A stretch of DNA of 27,767 nucleotides, taken from positions 1 through 27,767 of the forward strand of contig AQRW01000162.1 in NCBI GenBank assembly GCA_000402295.1. Reading direction: 5' to 3'. Source of the stretch: Candidatus Aerophobus profundus SCGC AAA252-L23 (lineage in GTDB: Bacteria > Aerophobota > Aerophobia > Aerophobales > Aerophobaceae). Made by a program: the position numbers and the translations under genes. This document shows, one piece after another, positions 1 to 8,053 of this stretch (position 1 is its first letter; every line of letters begins with the position of its first letter). Under the pieces are notes generated by a model. The model worked only from the letters and a program-made list of their open reading frames with translations, had not been told where the DNA came from and ran no database searches.

Positions 1-273
1 TAAAAATGAGTGAATGAGGATTATTCCTCTCGCAGTCTTCTGATAAACTGAGCAATTTTCTTCCCCACAAGTTCTTGACAAAAAAATTTCGTGTGGTAGG
101 ATACTTTACGGGGTAGGGTATATTCTACTACTGTAGTTGCTATTGAAAATTTTCCAAACGCTTCGGAGATTGATTCTATAACTTGTGTTTTTCTATGCAA
201 GGGGGGAGTATTTTCTAAATTTTTTGGCTTTGATGGTGAAAAAATTCACAAGCACAAGATTGAGCAAAAGATA
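1..273. other. Upstream region of the Mbx-like operon, no confident gene
   Basis: No recognisable protein is encoded here. It contains a possible promoter (listed separately). An open stretch of about 30 codons (from about 182) ends in a TAA at 272-274 that overlaps the ATG of the first operon gene as TAATG. It includes a possible 13-codon ORF starting at 233. This could be a short coupled leader or chance, since no convincing ribosome binding site precedes it. Confidence 0.4.
75..102 (+). promoter_or_regulatory. Possible sigma-70 promoter for the Mbx-like operon
   Basis: A perfect -35 box TTGACA lies at 75-80. TAGGAT follows at 97-102 with a 16-base spacer and matches the -10 consensus at four of six positions. 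GATACT at 100-105 is an alternative with a longer 19-base spacer. It lies about 170 bases upstream of the first gene of the operon and is the only good candidate in the leader. Confidence 0.45.
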
Positions 274-786
274 ATGTCTAAAAGCAAATCAAGTAAAATA
301 AGTAGATATGTTTTAACCTTAGTTTTTCTATTTATCTTATGGATTTTATTAACCTCAACTTTTGCCTGGGAGGAGCTAATTATAGGTCTTATCTTCTCAG
401 CAATTATTGCCCTTTTTGGTTACCGTTATTTTACCCAGAAGGGCTTACTGGGAATCACTCCCAAAAGAATTGCCTATTTTCTCCTTTATATACCGGTTTT
501 TTTCTGGGAGATGTTTAAGGCAAATTTTGATGTTGCCTACCGAGTAGTTCATCCCAAAATGCCAATAAAACCGGGAATAGTCCAGATTAAAACAAACCTT
601 ACCTCTGATATGGCTAAGTCGATTTTGGGAAACTCCATAACTTTGACTCCGGGAACATTAACCATAGAAATTGTGAAAGATAATTTGCTTATTCACTGGA
701 TTAACGTAAAAACTAAAGATACCAAAAAGGCAACAGATATTATTGGAAAAAGGTTTGAAAAATACCTAAAGGTGATTTTCGAATGA
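274..786 (+). CDS. mbxA: MrpE/MnhE-like antiporter subunit (MbxA-type)
   Basis: 170-residue membrane protein with two hydrophobic N-terminal segments (about residues 12-55) and a soluble C-terminal half, as in MrpE/MnhE subunits of Na+/H+ antiporters. The segment around TLTPGTLTIEI, followed by LLIHWINV, is typical of the family. In Mrp-linked respiratory complexes this subunit is part of the Na+-translocating membrane module. It is the first gene of the operon and its TGA stop overlaps the next ATG (ATGA). Gene order matches the mbx cluster of Thermococcales and related bacterial clusters, so the symbol is given by analogy. Confidence 0.85.
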   Translation: MSKSKSSKISRYVLTLVFLFILWILLTSTFAWEELIIGLIFSAIIALFGYRYFTQKGLLGITPKRIAYFLLYIPVFFWEMFKANFDVAYRVVHPKMPIKPGIVQIKTNLTSDMAKSILGNSITLTPGTLTIEIVKDNLLIHWINVKTKDTKKATDIIGKRFEKYLKVIFE

Positions 787-1034
787 CTCTAATAGTCTTC
801 TTTGGAGTTATTGCAGTGGCAGTTATTTTGGCTTTAATTCGTGCCATAAAGGGACCAACGGCACCAGATAGAGTAGTTGGTGTTGATATAATGGTAACTA
901 TTACTATAGCTTTGATGGTTCTTCTGGCGATTTTTTTTAATAGGCGTATTTATCTTGATGTAAGTTTAATATATGCAGTGCTCTCCTTTGTTGGAGTAAT
1001 AGCTGTAGCTCGTTATCTGGATAAGGGATTATGA
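783..1034 (+). CDS. mbxB: MrpF/MnhF-like antiporter subunit (MbxB-type)
   Basis: 83-residue protein with three predicted membrane helices covering nearly its whole length, the normal size and layout of MrpF. The stretch RAIKGPTAPDRVVGVD after the first helix is the hallmark of the family. It is expected to form part of the cation-translocating module together with the MrpE- and MrpG-like neighbours. It overlaps both neighbours by four bases (ATGA), which implies translational coupling. Confidence 0.9.
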   Translation: MTLIVFFGVIAVAVILALIRAIKGPTAPDRVVGVDIMVTITIALMVLLAIFFNRRIYLDVSLIYAVLSFVGVIAVARYLDKGL

Positions 1035-1378
1035 ACGAAATAATAGGTTATATAGTAGCCGGAGTTGGGGTAGCTTTTCTTTTCCTGGGTGCCTTGGGAG
1101 TATTTAGATTACCCGATGTGTACAACAGACTCCAGGCTGGAACAAAGTGTACCACTCTGGGAGCATTTTTATCAATTATCGGTGCAGGTATAATTGAGCC
1201 GGCTTGGTTCATAAAATGTTTAGTCATAGCTGTATTTATCTTATTTACCAATCCTATCAGTGCCCATGTTCTTGCCCGGGCAAGCTATAAAAGTGGAGTG
1301 AAACTCTGGGATGGAAGCGTGGTTGACCAGTGTAAAGAGTTTAAAGAATGTATCAAAGTGGAGCAGGAAAATAAATGA
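1031..1378 (+). CDS. mbxC: MrpG/MnhG-like antiporter subunit (MbxC-type)
   Basis: 115-residue protein with three hydrophobic segments and the family motif GVFRLPDVYNRLQAGTKCTTLG around residues 23-45. Both are characteristic of MrpG/MnhG. The C-terminus is a short charged tail after the third helix. In Mrp and Mbh/Mbx complexes MrpE, F and G occur together and are linked to Na+ transport. ATGA overlaps on both sides place it firmly in the operon. Confidence 0.9.
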   Translation: MNEIIGYIVAGVGVAFLFLGALGVFRLPDVYNRLQAGTKCTTLGAFLSIIGAGIIEPAWFIKCLVIAVFILFTNPISAHVLARASYKSGVKLWDGSVVDQCKEFKECIKVEQENK

Positions 1379-1611
1379 TTTTTCAGGCAATCCTTATCTT
1401 TATTATGATTGTTTTAGCCGTGGCCGCAAGTTTATTTAAAGACTTAATCAATGCTGTAGTTGTCTGTGCCGCGGTGAGTTTAATTACCTCTATTTTGTTT
1501 TATTTTCTGCAAGCTCCGGATGTTGCTATGGCTGAGGCGGCTATCGGTGCAGGATTAACTACCGCAATATTTATTATTGCCATCAGAAAAACGGAAAGAT
1601 ACGAAAAATGA
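1375..1611 (+). CDS. mbxD: MbhD-like subunit (DUF4040, MrpA C-terminal type)
   Basis: 78-residue, three-helix protein containing FYFLQAPDVAMAEAAIGAG at about residues 42-60. This motif is conserved in DUF4040/MbhD and in the C-terminal part of MrpA. The conserved acidic residues (Asp and Glu of APDVAMAEA) lie in a membrane helix and are thought to be part of an ion path in Mrp-type complexes. It is encoded as a separate small protein and overlaps both flanking genes by ATGA. Confidence 0.85.
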   Translation: MIFQAILIFIMIVLAVAASLFKDLINAVVVCAAVSLITSILFYFLQAPDVAMAEAAIGAGLTTAIFIIAIRKTERYEK

Positions 1612-2312
1612 GAAGGATAATTAGCCTTATCATACTTGTTATAATTGGTGCAGGGTTTATCTTTGCTTTCTCCCAGATTCCTTTTGGTAAAGATAAAATA
1701 AATGTGGCCGGCTATTACCTTAAAGAAGGAATTCAACAAACTGGTGCCGTGAACATAGTCACCTCAGTCGTTTTAAATTATCGGGGATTTGATACCTTAG
1801 GTGAAGTTACAGTGCTTTTTGTTGCTGCTATTGGTCTTGGTACAGTCTTATTTGTGGAGAGGAAAGTCCAAAAGCAGGTATCTAATAATAAAGAGGATAA
1901 AGCCAAAAGAGCGAGTTTAATTTTGCGCACAGGCTCGTGTCTGCTTTTTCCCTCGATTCTTCTTTTTGGTGCTTATATCTTTGTTCATGGTCATCTTACT
2001 CCTGGGGGAGGGTTTCAGGGAGGGGCAATCATTGCTTCAGGATTTTTATTAATGTATTTGGCTTTTCCAAAACAAAGTATAAATAAAAAATCATCAAGTA
2101 TAGCTGAGAGTCTAAGCGGACTAATCTTTGTAGGAATTGGACTTCTCGGTCTTATTTTTTCCAGTTATTTCCTGGCTAACTTTTTGCCTAAAGGAGTCCC
2201 CAATACTTTGTTTAGTGCGGGTATTATTCCTATTATATATATTGCCATTGGGTTTAAAGTTGGATTTGAGCTCACCGGTATTATTGATGATTTACTGGGG
2301 AGAAGCAGATGA
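1608..2312 (+). CDS. Fused MbhE-like/MrpB-like subunit (MnhB domain)
   Basis: 234-residue membrane protein that looks like a natural fusion. The N-terminal about 85 residues, with the NYRGFDTLGE motif, resemble MbhE or the extreme C-terminus of MrpA. Residues about 100-230 are an MrpB/MnhB domain with the conserved HGHLTPGGGFQGG motif around residues 127-140 and several helices. In MrpA-type antiporters the MrpA tail precedes MrpB in the same order, and related complexes carry these as separate or fused subunits. It overlaps both neighbours by four bases. Confidence 0.85.
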   Translation: MRRIISLIILVIIGAGFIFAFSQIPFGKDKINVAGYYLKEGIQQTGAVNIVTSVVLNYRGFDTLGEVTVLFVAAIGLGTVLFVERKVQKQVSNNKEDKAKRASLILRTGSCLLFPSILLFGAYIFVHGHLTPGGGFQGGAIIASGFLLMYLAFPKQSINKKSSSIAESLSGLIFVGIGLLGLIFSSYFLANFLPKGVPNTLFSAGIIPIIYIAIGFKVGFELTGIIDDLLGRSR

Positions 2313-2668
2313 GTTTTATTTATAACTGGATGTACTATATTGCCTCAGGAGGTTTAATTTTAATTGGTCTTTATATTGTCCTGGTGAAGACAAATTTAAT
2401 TAAAATAATTATTGGAATTAATTTTATTGAGACCGGAGTAAACATTTTGCTCATTTGTATCGGCTATATTAAAGGAAGAACTGCTCCTATATTCTCTAAG
2501 CCAGGGATAAATCCTACAAATGTTGTAGATCCTCTGCCTCAAGCTTTAGTTTTAACGGCTATTGTCATTGGAGTAGCTGTATTAGCTTTAGCACTTTCTA
2601 TTGTGGTTAAAGTTTATCAGCACAATAAGACCTTGAATGTGAGTAAGATAAAGGGATTAAAATGGTAA
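2309..2668 (+). CDS. mbxG: MrpC/NuoK-like subunit (MbxG-type)
   Basis: 119-residue, three-helix protein of the MrpC/MnhC/NuoK family. GINFIETGVNILLI in the second helix carries the conserved acidic residue of NuoK-like proteins. DPLPQALVLTAIVIG in the third helix is a strong MrpC signature. The protein should form part of the proton or sodium channel beside the MrpD-like subunits. The gene overlaps the next one by seven bases. Confidence 0.92.
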   Translation: MSFIYNWMYYIASGGLILIGLYIVLVKTNLIKIIIGINFIETGVNILLICIGYIKGRTAPIFSKPGINPTNVVDPLPQALVLTAIVIGVAVLALALSIVVKVYQHNKTLNVSKIKGLKW

Positions 2669-4137
2669 ACCCATCACTTCTCATTGCTGTGCCTTTAGCT
2701 TTTGCCTTCTCTATCCCTCTTTTTGGTTTAATCTCTAAAAAAATCGAAAAATACATACCTGTTTTGGCTTTATTAATTAATGTTATTATTAGTTTTATAT
2801 TGATTCCCCAGGTTTTGAAAAGGCCAATTGTGGTATCTATTGGAGGTTGGAGTCCACCTTTTTGCATTAACTTAGTGATAGGGCCTTTGGGGATCTTTCT
2901 TGCAGCTCTCATCTCTGGTATTGGTCTCTTAGTTTCTATCTATGCAGTCAGTTACATCAAGCAGGAGCCTACCCAGAAATACCACATTTTATTTTTGCTA
3001 TTGATAGTTGGGGCAACAGGTATCGTCCTCACCGGTGATATATTTAATCTTTTTGTCTTCTTTGAGATCTTGTGTGTCTCATCCTATGCTCTTGTTGCTT
3101 ACAACAAGGATAAAGATGGAACAGAAGCGGCCATAAAATACTTAATCCAGGGTTCAATTGGATCCAGCTTTATCTTAATGGGTATTGCCCTTTTGTATGG
3201 TGTTTTTGGAACGCTTAATATGGCAGATATTGCCAGCAAGATTACCTTAGCTAATCCCACCTTTTTATTTATTAGTTTAGCTCTTCTTATCACTGGATTT
3301 GGAATTGAGGCAGCTATATTTCCTTTAAATGCCTGGTTACCTGATGCTCACTCATCAGCACCCTCATCAGTAAGTGCTATTCTATCCGGTATAGCTATCA
3401 AGACGGGGGTTTACGGTATGGCCAGGATGATCTTCACTATATTTAATGCTGAGAGCATATTAATATTTATTGCTTTCCTTGGTTTGTTAACTCTTTTAAT
3501 TGGCGAGATGTCCGCATTCAGACAGGATGATGTGAAAAGGCTTTTGGCCTACTCCAGTATTGGTCAAATTGGATTGATTGTTTTCGCTTTGGGGATAGCC
3601 ACGCCCCAGGGAGTCTTCGGTTCCTTATTTCAGATGGTATCCCATGCTCTAGCTAAGGCTCTTCTTTTCTTAGCTGTAGGGTATATGATTTATCAAGTTG
3701 GTTCCAAAAGTATTAGCTCCTTAAATGGTATGGGCAAGAAGATGCCTTTCATCTCCTTTGCCTTTACCATTGGCTCTTTTTCCTTGATTGGTCTTCCCCC
3801 TTTTGCCGGATTTATCAGCAAGTTTCTGATAGTTTCCGCTGCTGTCCAGACGCATAAGCCAATTTTCTTAGCCTTCATCGCCATTGCCTTGATTGCCACG
3901 GTCATCGAAGCTGGCTATTTTCTTAAAATTGTGCAAAACCTTTATTTTAAGAAAGGCAAAAGTATAGAAAAGGTTACTGAAACATCTGGGTATATACTCA
4001 TTCCCATAATTATTTTAACTATATTAATTATTGCTATTGGAATCCATCCTCAGTTTATTACTGGTTTGCTCAAACAAGCAGCCAATGAGCTGGTAGGAAG
4101 AGCAGGATACATAGGATGGGTACTGGGAGGCACATAG
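2662..4137 (+). CDS. mbxH: MrpD/NuoN-type antiporter-like subunit (MbxH-type)
   Basis: 491-residue polytopic membrane protein with about 14 predicted helices, the usual size for MrpD and NuoM/N-like ion-pumping subunits. The conserved helix-5 glutamate is seen as FFEI (E135), and the loop motif FPLNAWLPDAHSSAPSSVSA follows helix 7. The DDVKRLLAYSSIGQIG motif is present around residues 290-305. The position just before the PLNAWLPDAH motif, occupied by lysine in many relatives, is glutamate here (GIEAA, E216). It is the first of two consecutive antiporter-like subunits, the duplication seen in Mbx/Mbs clusters. Confidence 0.92.
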   Translation: MVNPSLLIAVPLAFAFSIPLFGLISKKIEKYIPVLALLINVIISFILIPQVLKRPIVVSIGGWSPPFCINLVIGPLGIFLAALISGIGLLVSIYAVSYIKQEPTQKYHILFLLLIVGATGIVLTGDIFNLFVFFEILCVSSYALVAYNKDKDGTEAAIKYLIQGSIGSSFILMGIALLYGVFGTLNMADIASKITLANPTFLFISLALLITGFGIEAAIFPLNAWLPDAHSSAPSSVSAILSGIAIKTGVYGMARMIFTIFNAESILIFIAFLGLLTLLIGEMSAFRQDDVKRLLAYSSIGQIGLIVFALGIATPQGVFGSLFQMVSHALAKALLFLAVGYMIYQVGSKSISSLNGMGKKMPFISFAFTIGSFSLIGLPPFAGFISKFLIVSAAVQTHKPIFLAFIAIALIATVIEAGYFLKIVQNLYFKKGKSIEKVTETSGYILIPIIILTILIIAIGIHPQFITGLLKQAANELVGRAGYIGWVLGGT

Positions 4138-4138
4138 A

Positions 4139-5998
4139 GTGTATCTGGTAGTTATATTAGTGGTTTCTTTTTTTGGAGCCGGCCTAGTTTACGTAACCGG
4201 TAAGATTTCCGGAAAAGCTCGCAATATCTTAGCAGTTTTAGTATCTTTGGTCACAGTTGGATTAATTAGTTCAATTTATGGGCAAGAGATCCATGCCGGT
4301 TTTTATTCTCTTTCTTTTTTAAATTTAACCCTTAGCTTAAGAATAAATTCTCTTTCCTGGTTTTTTGCTATAGTAGTTGCCGGGATTGGATTTTTGTCAA
4401 TTCTTTTTTCCTTAGAGTATATGAAACATTATGAGAGGCTAAATTTTTATTATTTTATGATGTTATTTGTTAATGCAGCTATGCTGGGAATTGTATTTAG
4501 CGCCGATTTTCTTTCCTTTTATATTTTTTGGGAGATAATGAGCTGGGGTACCTACCTTTTAATAAGCTACAAGGGAGGAAAAGCAGTTGCTGCCGGACTA
4601 AAATATATCGTTATGTCAATGGCCGGCTCTATAGCCATGCTATTTGCCATTGTTAATCTATATGCTTCTTATGGAACACTAAAAATTTCCAGCTTAGCTT
4701 CCTTGTTGCAAACTGCCTCACCGGGATACATTCTTTTTCTCTTAATTATGTTTGTAATTGGGTTTGGTATTAAGAATGCCATCTGGCCACTGCATACCTG
4801 GCTTCCTGATGCTCATGCTGAGGCAGTATCTCCTTTTTCAGCGATTCTTTCAGGAGTCCTGGTAAGAATGGGAATGTATGGATTTGTTTTAGTTATGTAT
4901 GGTATGGCAGGATTAAATCTTTTGCATAAGTTAGGATACGGACTATTAAACTTTAACTATATACTCTGCTGGATTGGAGCTATTACTATAGTTATCCCTA
5001 TATTTATTGCTATTCTTCAAGATGATGCTAAAAGATTAGTAGCTTGGTCTTCCATTGGTCATGGAGGATATATGATCTTAGGAATTGGAATTGCTACGTC
5101 TTTGGGTGTTGCTGGTGGCATATTTCATACCTTAAATTACGCTATCTGTGTAACATTGCTCTTTTTTGTTGCTGGAGCAATAGAGCACAGAACCGGGGGG
5201 GTAAGAAATTTAAATGAGCTCGGGGGGTTAATTAAAAGGATGCCGGTCACTTTTATAGGAGCTTTAGCTGGTATATCCGGCTTAATTGGCATTCCCTTAA
5301 CCAATGGTTTTGTTTCTAAGTGGCTGATATATAAAACCTTAATTTTGGGAAATTATCCATTTTTAGCCTTTGCTGCCTTTATAGGAACCTGGGGAACGAT
5401 TTTGTATGGGTACAAATTTTTACATAATATATTCTTTGGACAGCTTCCAGAGAAATACAAAGAGGTTGAAGAAGTTCCTTTCACCATGCAGCTTCCTATG
5501 CTTCTTTTAACCTTAGCTGTTATTTTATTTGGGATTTTGCCGGGAATCCCTTTAAGAGTAATCTCCAGAATTGAGGGGTTTCTTGGCATAGAACCTCTTT
5601 CCACTTCTTATTTTGGTATTCCCCGAGAGATTGGAGAACTTAATATGATTAATATTCTTGCTGCAGTATTAGTAGCGGGTGGGCTGGTCTATCTTATTTT
5701 CTCACTGTCAGCAAAATCAAGACGGGTCAACCAAGATGATAACTATGCCGCCGGCTTATTTGTACCAAAAGATAAATATCAGTATAGCGTAAGATTTTAT
5801 GATCAAGTCTACCGGATAATTGGACCTTACCTGCACGATGTGGTAGATGATTTTTATTGCTGGCTAACAGAAAAAAGCAAGTGCTTCTTCCAGGTAGTAA
5901 GACAAGCTTATACCGGGAATGTAAATACCTACGCTTTATATATTCTTCTTTTCTTAGCTTTTTTAATTTTTGTTAAATTAGGGTGGGGACTATGCTAA
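4139..5998 (+). CDS. mbxH': Second antiporter-like subunit, NuoL/MrpD type (MbxH'-type)
   Basis: 619-residue membrane protein of the NuoL/MrpD family with a long C-terminal extension beyond the 14-helix core. It ends in another hydrophobic helix, as in NuoL-type subunits. The helix-5 glutamate (WEIMSWGTYLL), the lysine in GIKNAIWPLHTWLPDAH and the DDAKRLVAWSSIGHGG motif are all present, so the ion path looks complete. The start is GTG, supported by GGGAGG eight bases upstream. The next gene begins inside its last codons. Two such subunits suggest two ion-translocating channels per complex. Confidence 0.9.
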   Translation: MYLVVILVVSFFGAGLVYVTGKISGKARNILAVLVSLVTVGLISSIYGQEIHAGFYSLSFLNLTLSLRINSLSWFFAIVVAGIGFLSILFSLEYMKHYERLNFYYFMMLFVNAAMLGIVFSADFLSFYIFWEIMSWGTYLLISYKGGKAVAAGLKYIVMSMAGSIAMLFAIVNLYASYGTLKISSLASLLQTASPGYILFLLIMFVIGFGIKNAIWPLHTWLPDAHAEAVSPFSAILSGVLVRMGMYGFVLVMYGMAGLNLLHKLGYGLLNFNYILCWIGAITIVIPIFIAILQDDAKRLVAWSSIGHGGYMILGIGIATSLGVAGGIFHTLNYAICVTLLFFVAGAIEHRTGGVRNLNELGGLIKRMPVTFIGALAGISGLIGIPLTNGFVSKWLIYKTLILGNYPFLAFAAFIGTWGTILYGYKFLHNIFFGQLPEKYKEVEEVPFTMQLPMLLLTLAVILFGILPGIPLRVISRIEGFLGIEPLSTSYFGIPREIGELNMINILAAVLVAGGLVYLIFSLSAKSRRVNQDDNYAAGLFVPKDKYQYSVRFYDQVYRIIGPYLHDVVDDFYCWLTEKSKCFFQVVRQAYTGNVNTYALYILLFLAFLIFVKLGWGLC

Positions 5999-6876
5999 TA
6001 AAAGTTATATGGATAATTCTTTTACCTTTAATAGCTCTTGTTATTGGAGTTTTCTTTCTGGGTTTATCAAGGAAAATAATGGCCAGAATCCACAGAAGAT
6101 ACGGCCCACCCATTTATCAACCAGTGATTGATATTATTAAATTGATTAACCAAAAAAGCATTTCTCATGGTAGAATATTTGATCTAGGCGTTATTCTGTC
6201 CTTAGCCGGTTCAATAATTTTAGTTCTTTTCATTCCCTTTGGTGGAATTGCTCCTCTGGCCACATCTGGTGATTTTCTGGTGGTTATTTACCTTATGCTT
6301 CTTATGCCTCTTGGAATTGCTTTAAGTGGAGGAGAAGCAGCTAATCCAAATACAAGTATAGCTATATCTCGTAAAATGATGCTCGCTTTGGGATACGAGG
6401 TTCCTTTCCTCTTTGCTATTTTGGCAGTTACGACCTTCTATAAAACTACCTCATTAGTTGAAGTGGTAAAAGCTCAACAAAACTCCTTTTGGGGCCTGAT
6501 TTACCTTCCTCTTCCTGCCATAGCTTATTTTATGATTTTGCCGGCAATGTTAGGAATAAGACCTTTTGATATGGTGAATGCGCCTCAGGAAATTTCCTCA
6601 GGGACAGCAGTTGAATATGGAGGAAGATACCTGGCCCTGACAACTATTGAGCATGCCTTGCATACATTCATTATTATTGGACTTTTCGTTGATCTTTTCT
6701 TGGGTGGAGGAAACCCGTTTTTTTTCTTTGCGAAGATGTTAGTTGTATTTGTACTTAGTCTTTTTATTAATGCCGTGTTTCCTCGTTTAAGAATTGATCA
6801 GGCCATAAAGTACTGCTGGAGATGGCCAACTATACTGGCATTATCAGGTTTGGTTATAGCTTATGTTGTGGCATAA
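5992..6876 (+). CDS. mbxM: NuoH/MbhM-like membrane anchor subunit
   Basis: 294-residue polytopic protein of the complex I subunit 1 (NuoH) family. It has the conserved loop with RRYGPPIYQPVIDIIKL near residues 30-50, and RPFDMVNAPQEISSGTAVEYGG near 190-215. The latter acidic loop lies at the junction with the peripheral arm in complex I and related hydrogenases. The ATG at 5992 is preferred over an upstream GTG at 5983, because a GGTGGGG sits close before it and it overlaps the previous stop by seven bases. Its stop codon lies inside a palindromic repeat. Confidence 0.9.
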   Translation: MLIKVIWIILLPLIALVIGVFFLGLSRKIMARIHRRYGPPIYQPVIDIIKLINQKSISHGRIFDLGVILSLAGSIILVLFIPFGGIAPLATSGDFLVVIYLMLLMPLGIALSGGEAANPNTSIAISRKMMLALGYEVPFLFAILAVTTFYKTTSLVEVVKAQQNSFWGLIYLPLPAIAYFMILPAMLGIRPFDMVNAPQEISSGTAVEYGGRYLALTTIEHALHTFIIIGLFVDLFLGGGNPFFFFAKMLVVFVLSLFINAVFPRLRIDQAIKYCWRWPTILALSGLVIAYVVA

Positions 6877-6974
6877 ATGCCACTGCTATTTATAGTCGCA
6901 TAAATGCGACCGCTACAGATATGGGGTTTATTGTAATGTAGATGGGAGGGATTGTAGCGGTGCGATTCATCGCA
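6868..6974. repeat. Cluster of palindromic repeats inside the operon (MITE/REP-like)
   Basis: Two near-identical palindromes occur 27 bases apart: GTGGCATAAATGCCAC at 6868-6883 and GTCGCATAAATGCGAC at 6895-6910, each with seven-base arms. Both are followed by a CTGCTA/CCGCTA sequence. A third unit in inverted orientation, GTAGCGG then TGCGATTCATCGCA, lies at 6954-6974. The stop codon of the NuoH-like gene is inside the first palindrome. The arrangement resembles a small dispersed palindromic element inserted between the M and J genes. It could also form hairpins in the mRNA. Confidence 0.65.
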
Positions 6975-6989
6975 CAGATGAGGTAAGAT

Positions 6990-7550
6990 ATGGATAGAAA
7001 TCAGATAAAAAAATGGTTAAAAGTCCCGGGCAAGATGAGTCAGAAATATTCCCTGTGGGTAGTTTATTTTTGTACCGGATGCGGAATCATAGAGATTCCA
7101 CCGGTTATAACTTCTAGATGGGATGCAGAAAGGTTTGGAGTTATACCCGTGGCTACCCCAAGACAGGCTAACTTATTCCTAATTACAGGATATGTTTCTG
7201 TGAAAACTCTGAGGGCAATTATAAGAACCTATGAGCAGATGCCTGAGCCAAAATATACTGTTGGTTTCGGTTCCTGTCCTATAAATGGTGGTATGTATTG
7301 GGACTCTTATAATACCATAAAACATCTGGATAAGTATATTCCTGTAGATGGCTGGATTGCTGGGTGTATGCCCAGGCCTGAAGCTATATTCATTGCCGTT
7401 ACCCATCTTTGGACTATGATTGATAAAGGAATGGCCACTGGATACAAAAAATATAGAGAAAAATACAAACTCTATCGCAAAAATCAGGAAAAAGCATTGG
7501 GTAAACTGGAGTGGCCACCTTTATATCCAACGCGAGAAAAGGATGAATAA
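6990..7550 (+). CDS. mbxJ: NuoB/MbhJ-like Fe-S subunit
   Basis: 186-residue soluble protein of the NuoB/hydrogenase small-subunit family. Four cysteines expected to hold the proximal [4Fe-4S] cluster are visible: C28 and C31 (CTGC), C96 (GSCPINGG) and C126 (GCMPRPE). The CxxC spacing is that of membrane-bound hydrogenases and Mbx/Mbs rather than the adjacent Cys pair of respiratory complex I. A GAGG sequence precedes the ATG. A lysine-rich C-terminal tail follows the core. It overlaps the next gene by eight bases. It should pass electrons from the NuoI-like subunit to the site near the NuoD-like subunit. Confidence 0.92.
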   Translation: MDRNQIKKWLKVPGKMSQKYSLWVVYFCTGCGIIEIPPVITSRWDAERFGVIPVATPRQANLFLITGYVSVKTLRAIIRTYEQMPEPKYTVGFGSCPINGGMYWDSYNTIKHLDKYIPVDGWIAGCMPRPEAIFIAVTHLWTMIDKGMATGYKKYREKYKLYRKNQEKALGKLEWPPLYPTREKDE

Positions 7551-8052
7551 ATTGTTAAAAGAAGAGCTGGAATCAACTTTTAAAAATGTGCTGATAAATG
7601 TTCTTGAAGATGCGAGATTAGCTGTAACTGCTCCAAAGGATGAGGTTCTATCTATTTTGAGTTTTCTCAAAAATAAGGGATATGCTCATTTGGCTCTTAT
7701 TTCCTGTGTGGACTGGATTAAGGAAAAAGAATTTGAGCTGGTTTATATTATCACTTCTTATTTGCCAGAAAACGATGAGTACACGGGTAATGAAAAATTA
7801 CATATATTTTTGAAAACAAGAATTTCTAGGGAAAACCCAAAATTTAAGACAGTGATTCCCATTTTTAGTAATGCTGAACCTTACGAGCGGGAACTTCACG
7901 AGCTTTTTGGGATACATTTTGAAGGTAATGAAAGGCTAATCCCTCTTTTTCTGGAAAGGGATTATAAGATACCTCCTTTTAGAAAGGACTTTAACACCAG
8001 GGAGTATGTTAAAGAGACCTTTGATAAAATTCCTTCCATTGAGGAACAATAA
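7543..8052 (+). CDS. mbxK: NuoC/MbhK-like subunit
   Basis: 169-residue protein of the NuoC (30 kDa) family. It carries the family motif in the form ANEPYERELHELFGIHFEGN-like (about residues 110-130 here, reading NAEPYERELHELFGI), followed by LIPLFLERDYKIPPFRKDF. The family is structural and packs against the NuoD-like subunit. The ATG at 7543 is chosen because it overlaps the end of the NuoB-like gene. A longer in-frame opening from 7420 would lie entirely inside that gene. The next gene starts two bases after its stop. Confidence 0.88.
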   Translation: MNKLLKEELESTFKNVLINVLEDARLAVTAPKDEVLSILSFLKNKGYAHLALISCVDWIKEKEFELVYIITSYLPENDEYTGNEKLHIFLKTRISRENPKFKTVIPIFSNAEPYERELHELFGIHFEGNERLIPLFLERDYKIPPFRKDFNTREYVKETFDKIPSIEEQ

Positions 8053-8053
8053 A

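Noticed and set aside
1048..1251. Minus-strand open frame of 67 codons opposite the MrpG-like gene
   Set aside because: Low-complexity shadow of a clear coding gene, with no ribosome binding site or family motif.
6868..6974. CRISPR array
   Set aside because: Only two near-identical units and one inverted unit, palindromic over almost their whole length, with no spacers of regular length.
7420..7542. Upstream extension of the NuoC-like gene
   Set aside because: It lies entirely inside the NuoB-like gene; the ATG at 7543 gives the normal family N-terminus and an overlap with the previous stop.
8006..8053. Longer start for the NuoD-like subunit
   Set aside because: The extra residues overlap the NuoC-like gene, and family similarity begins at the ATG at 8054 after GAGG.
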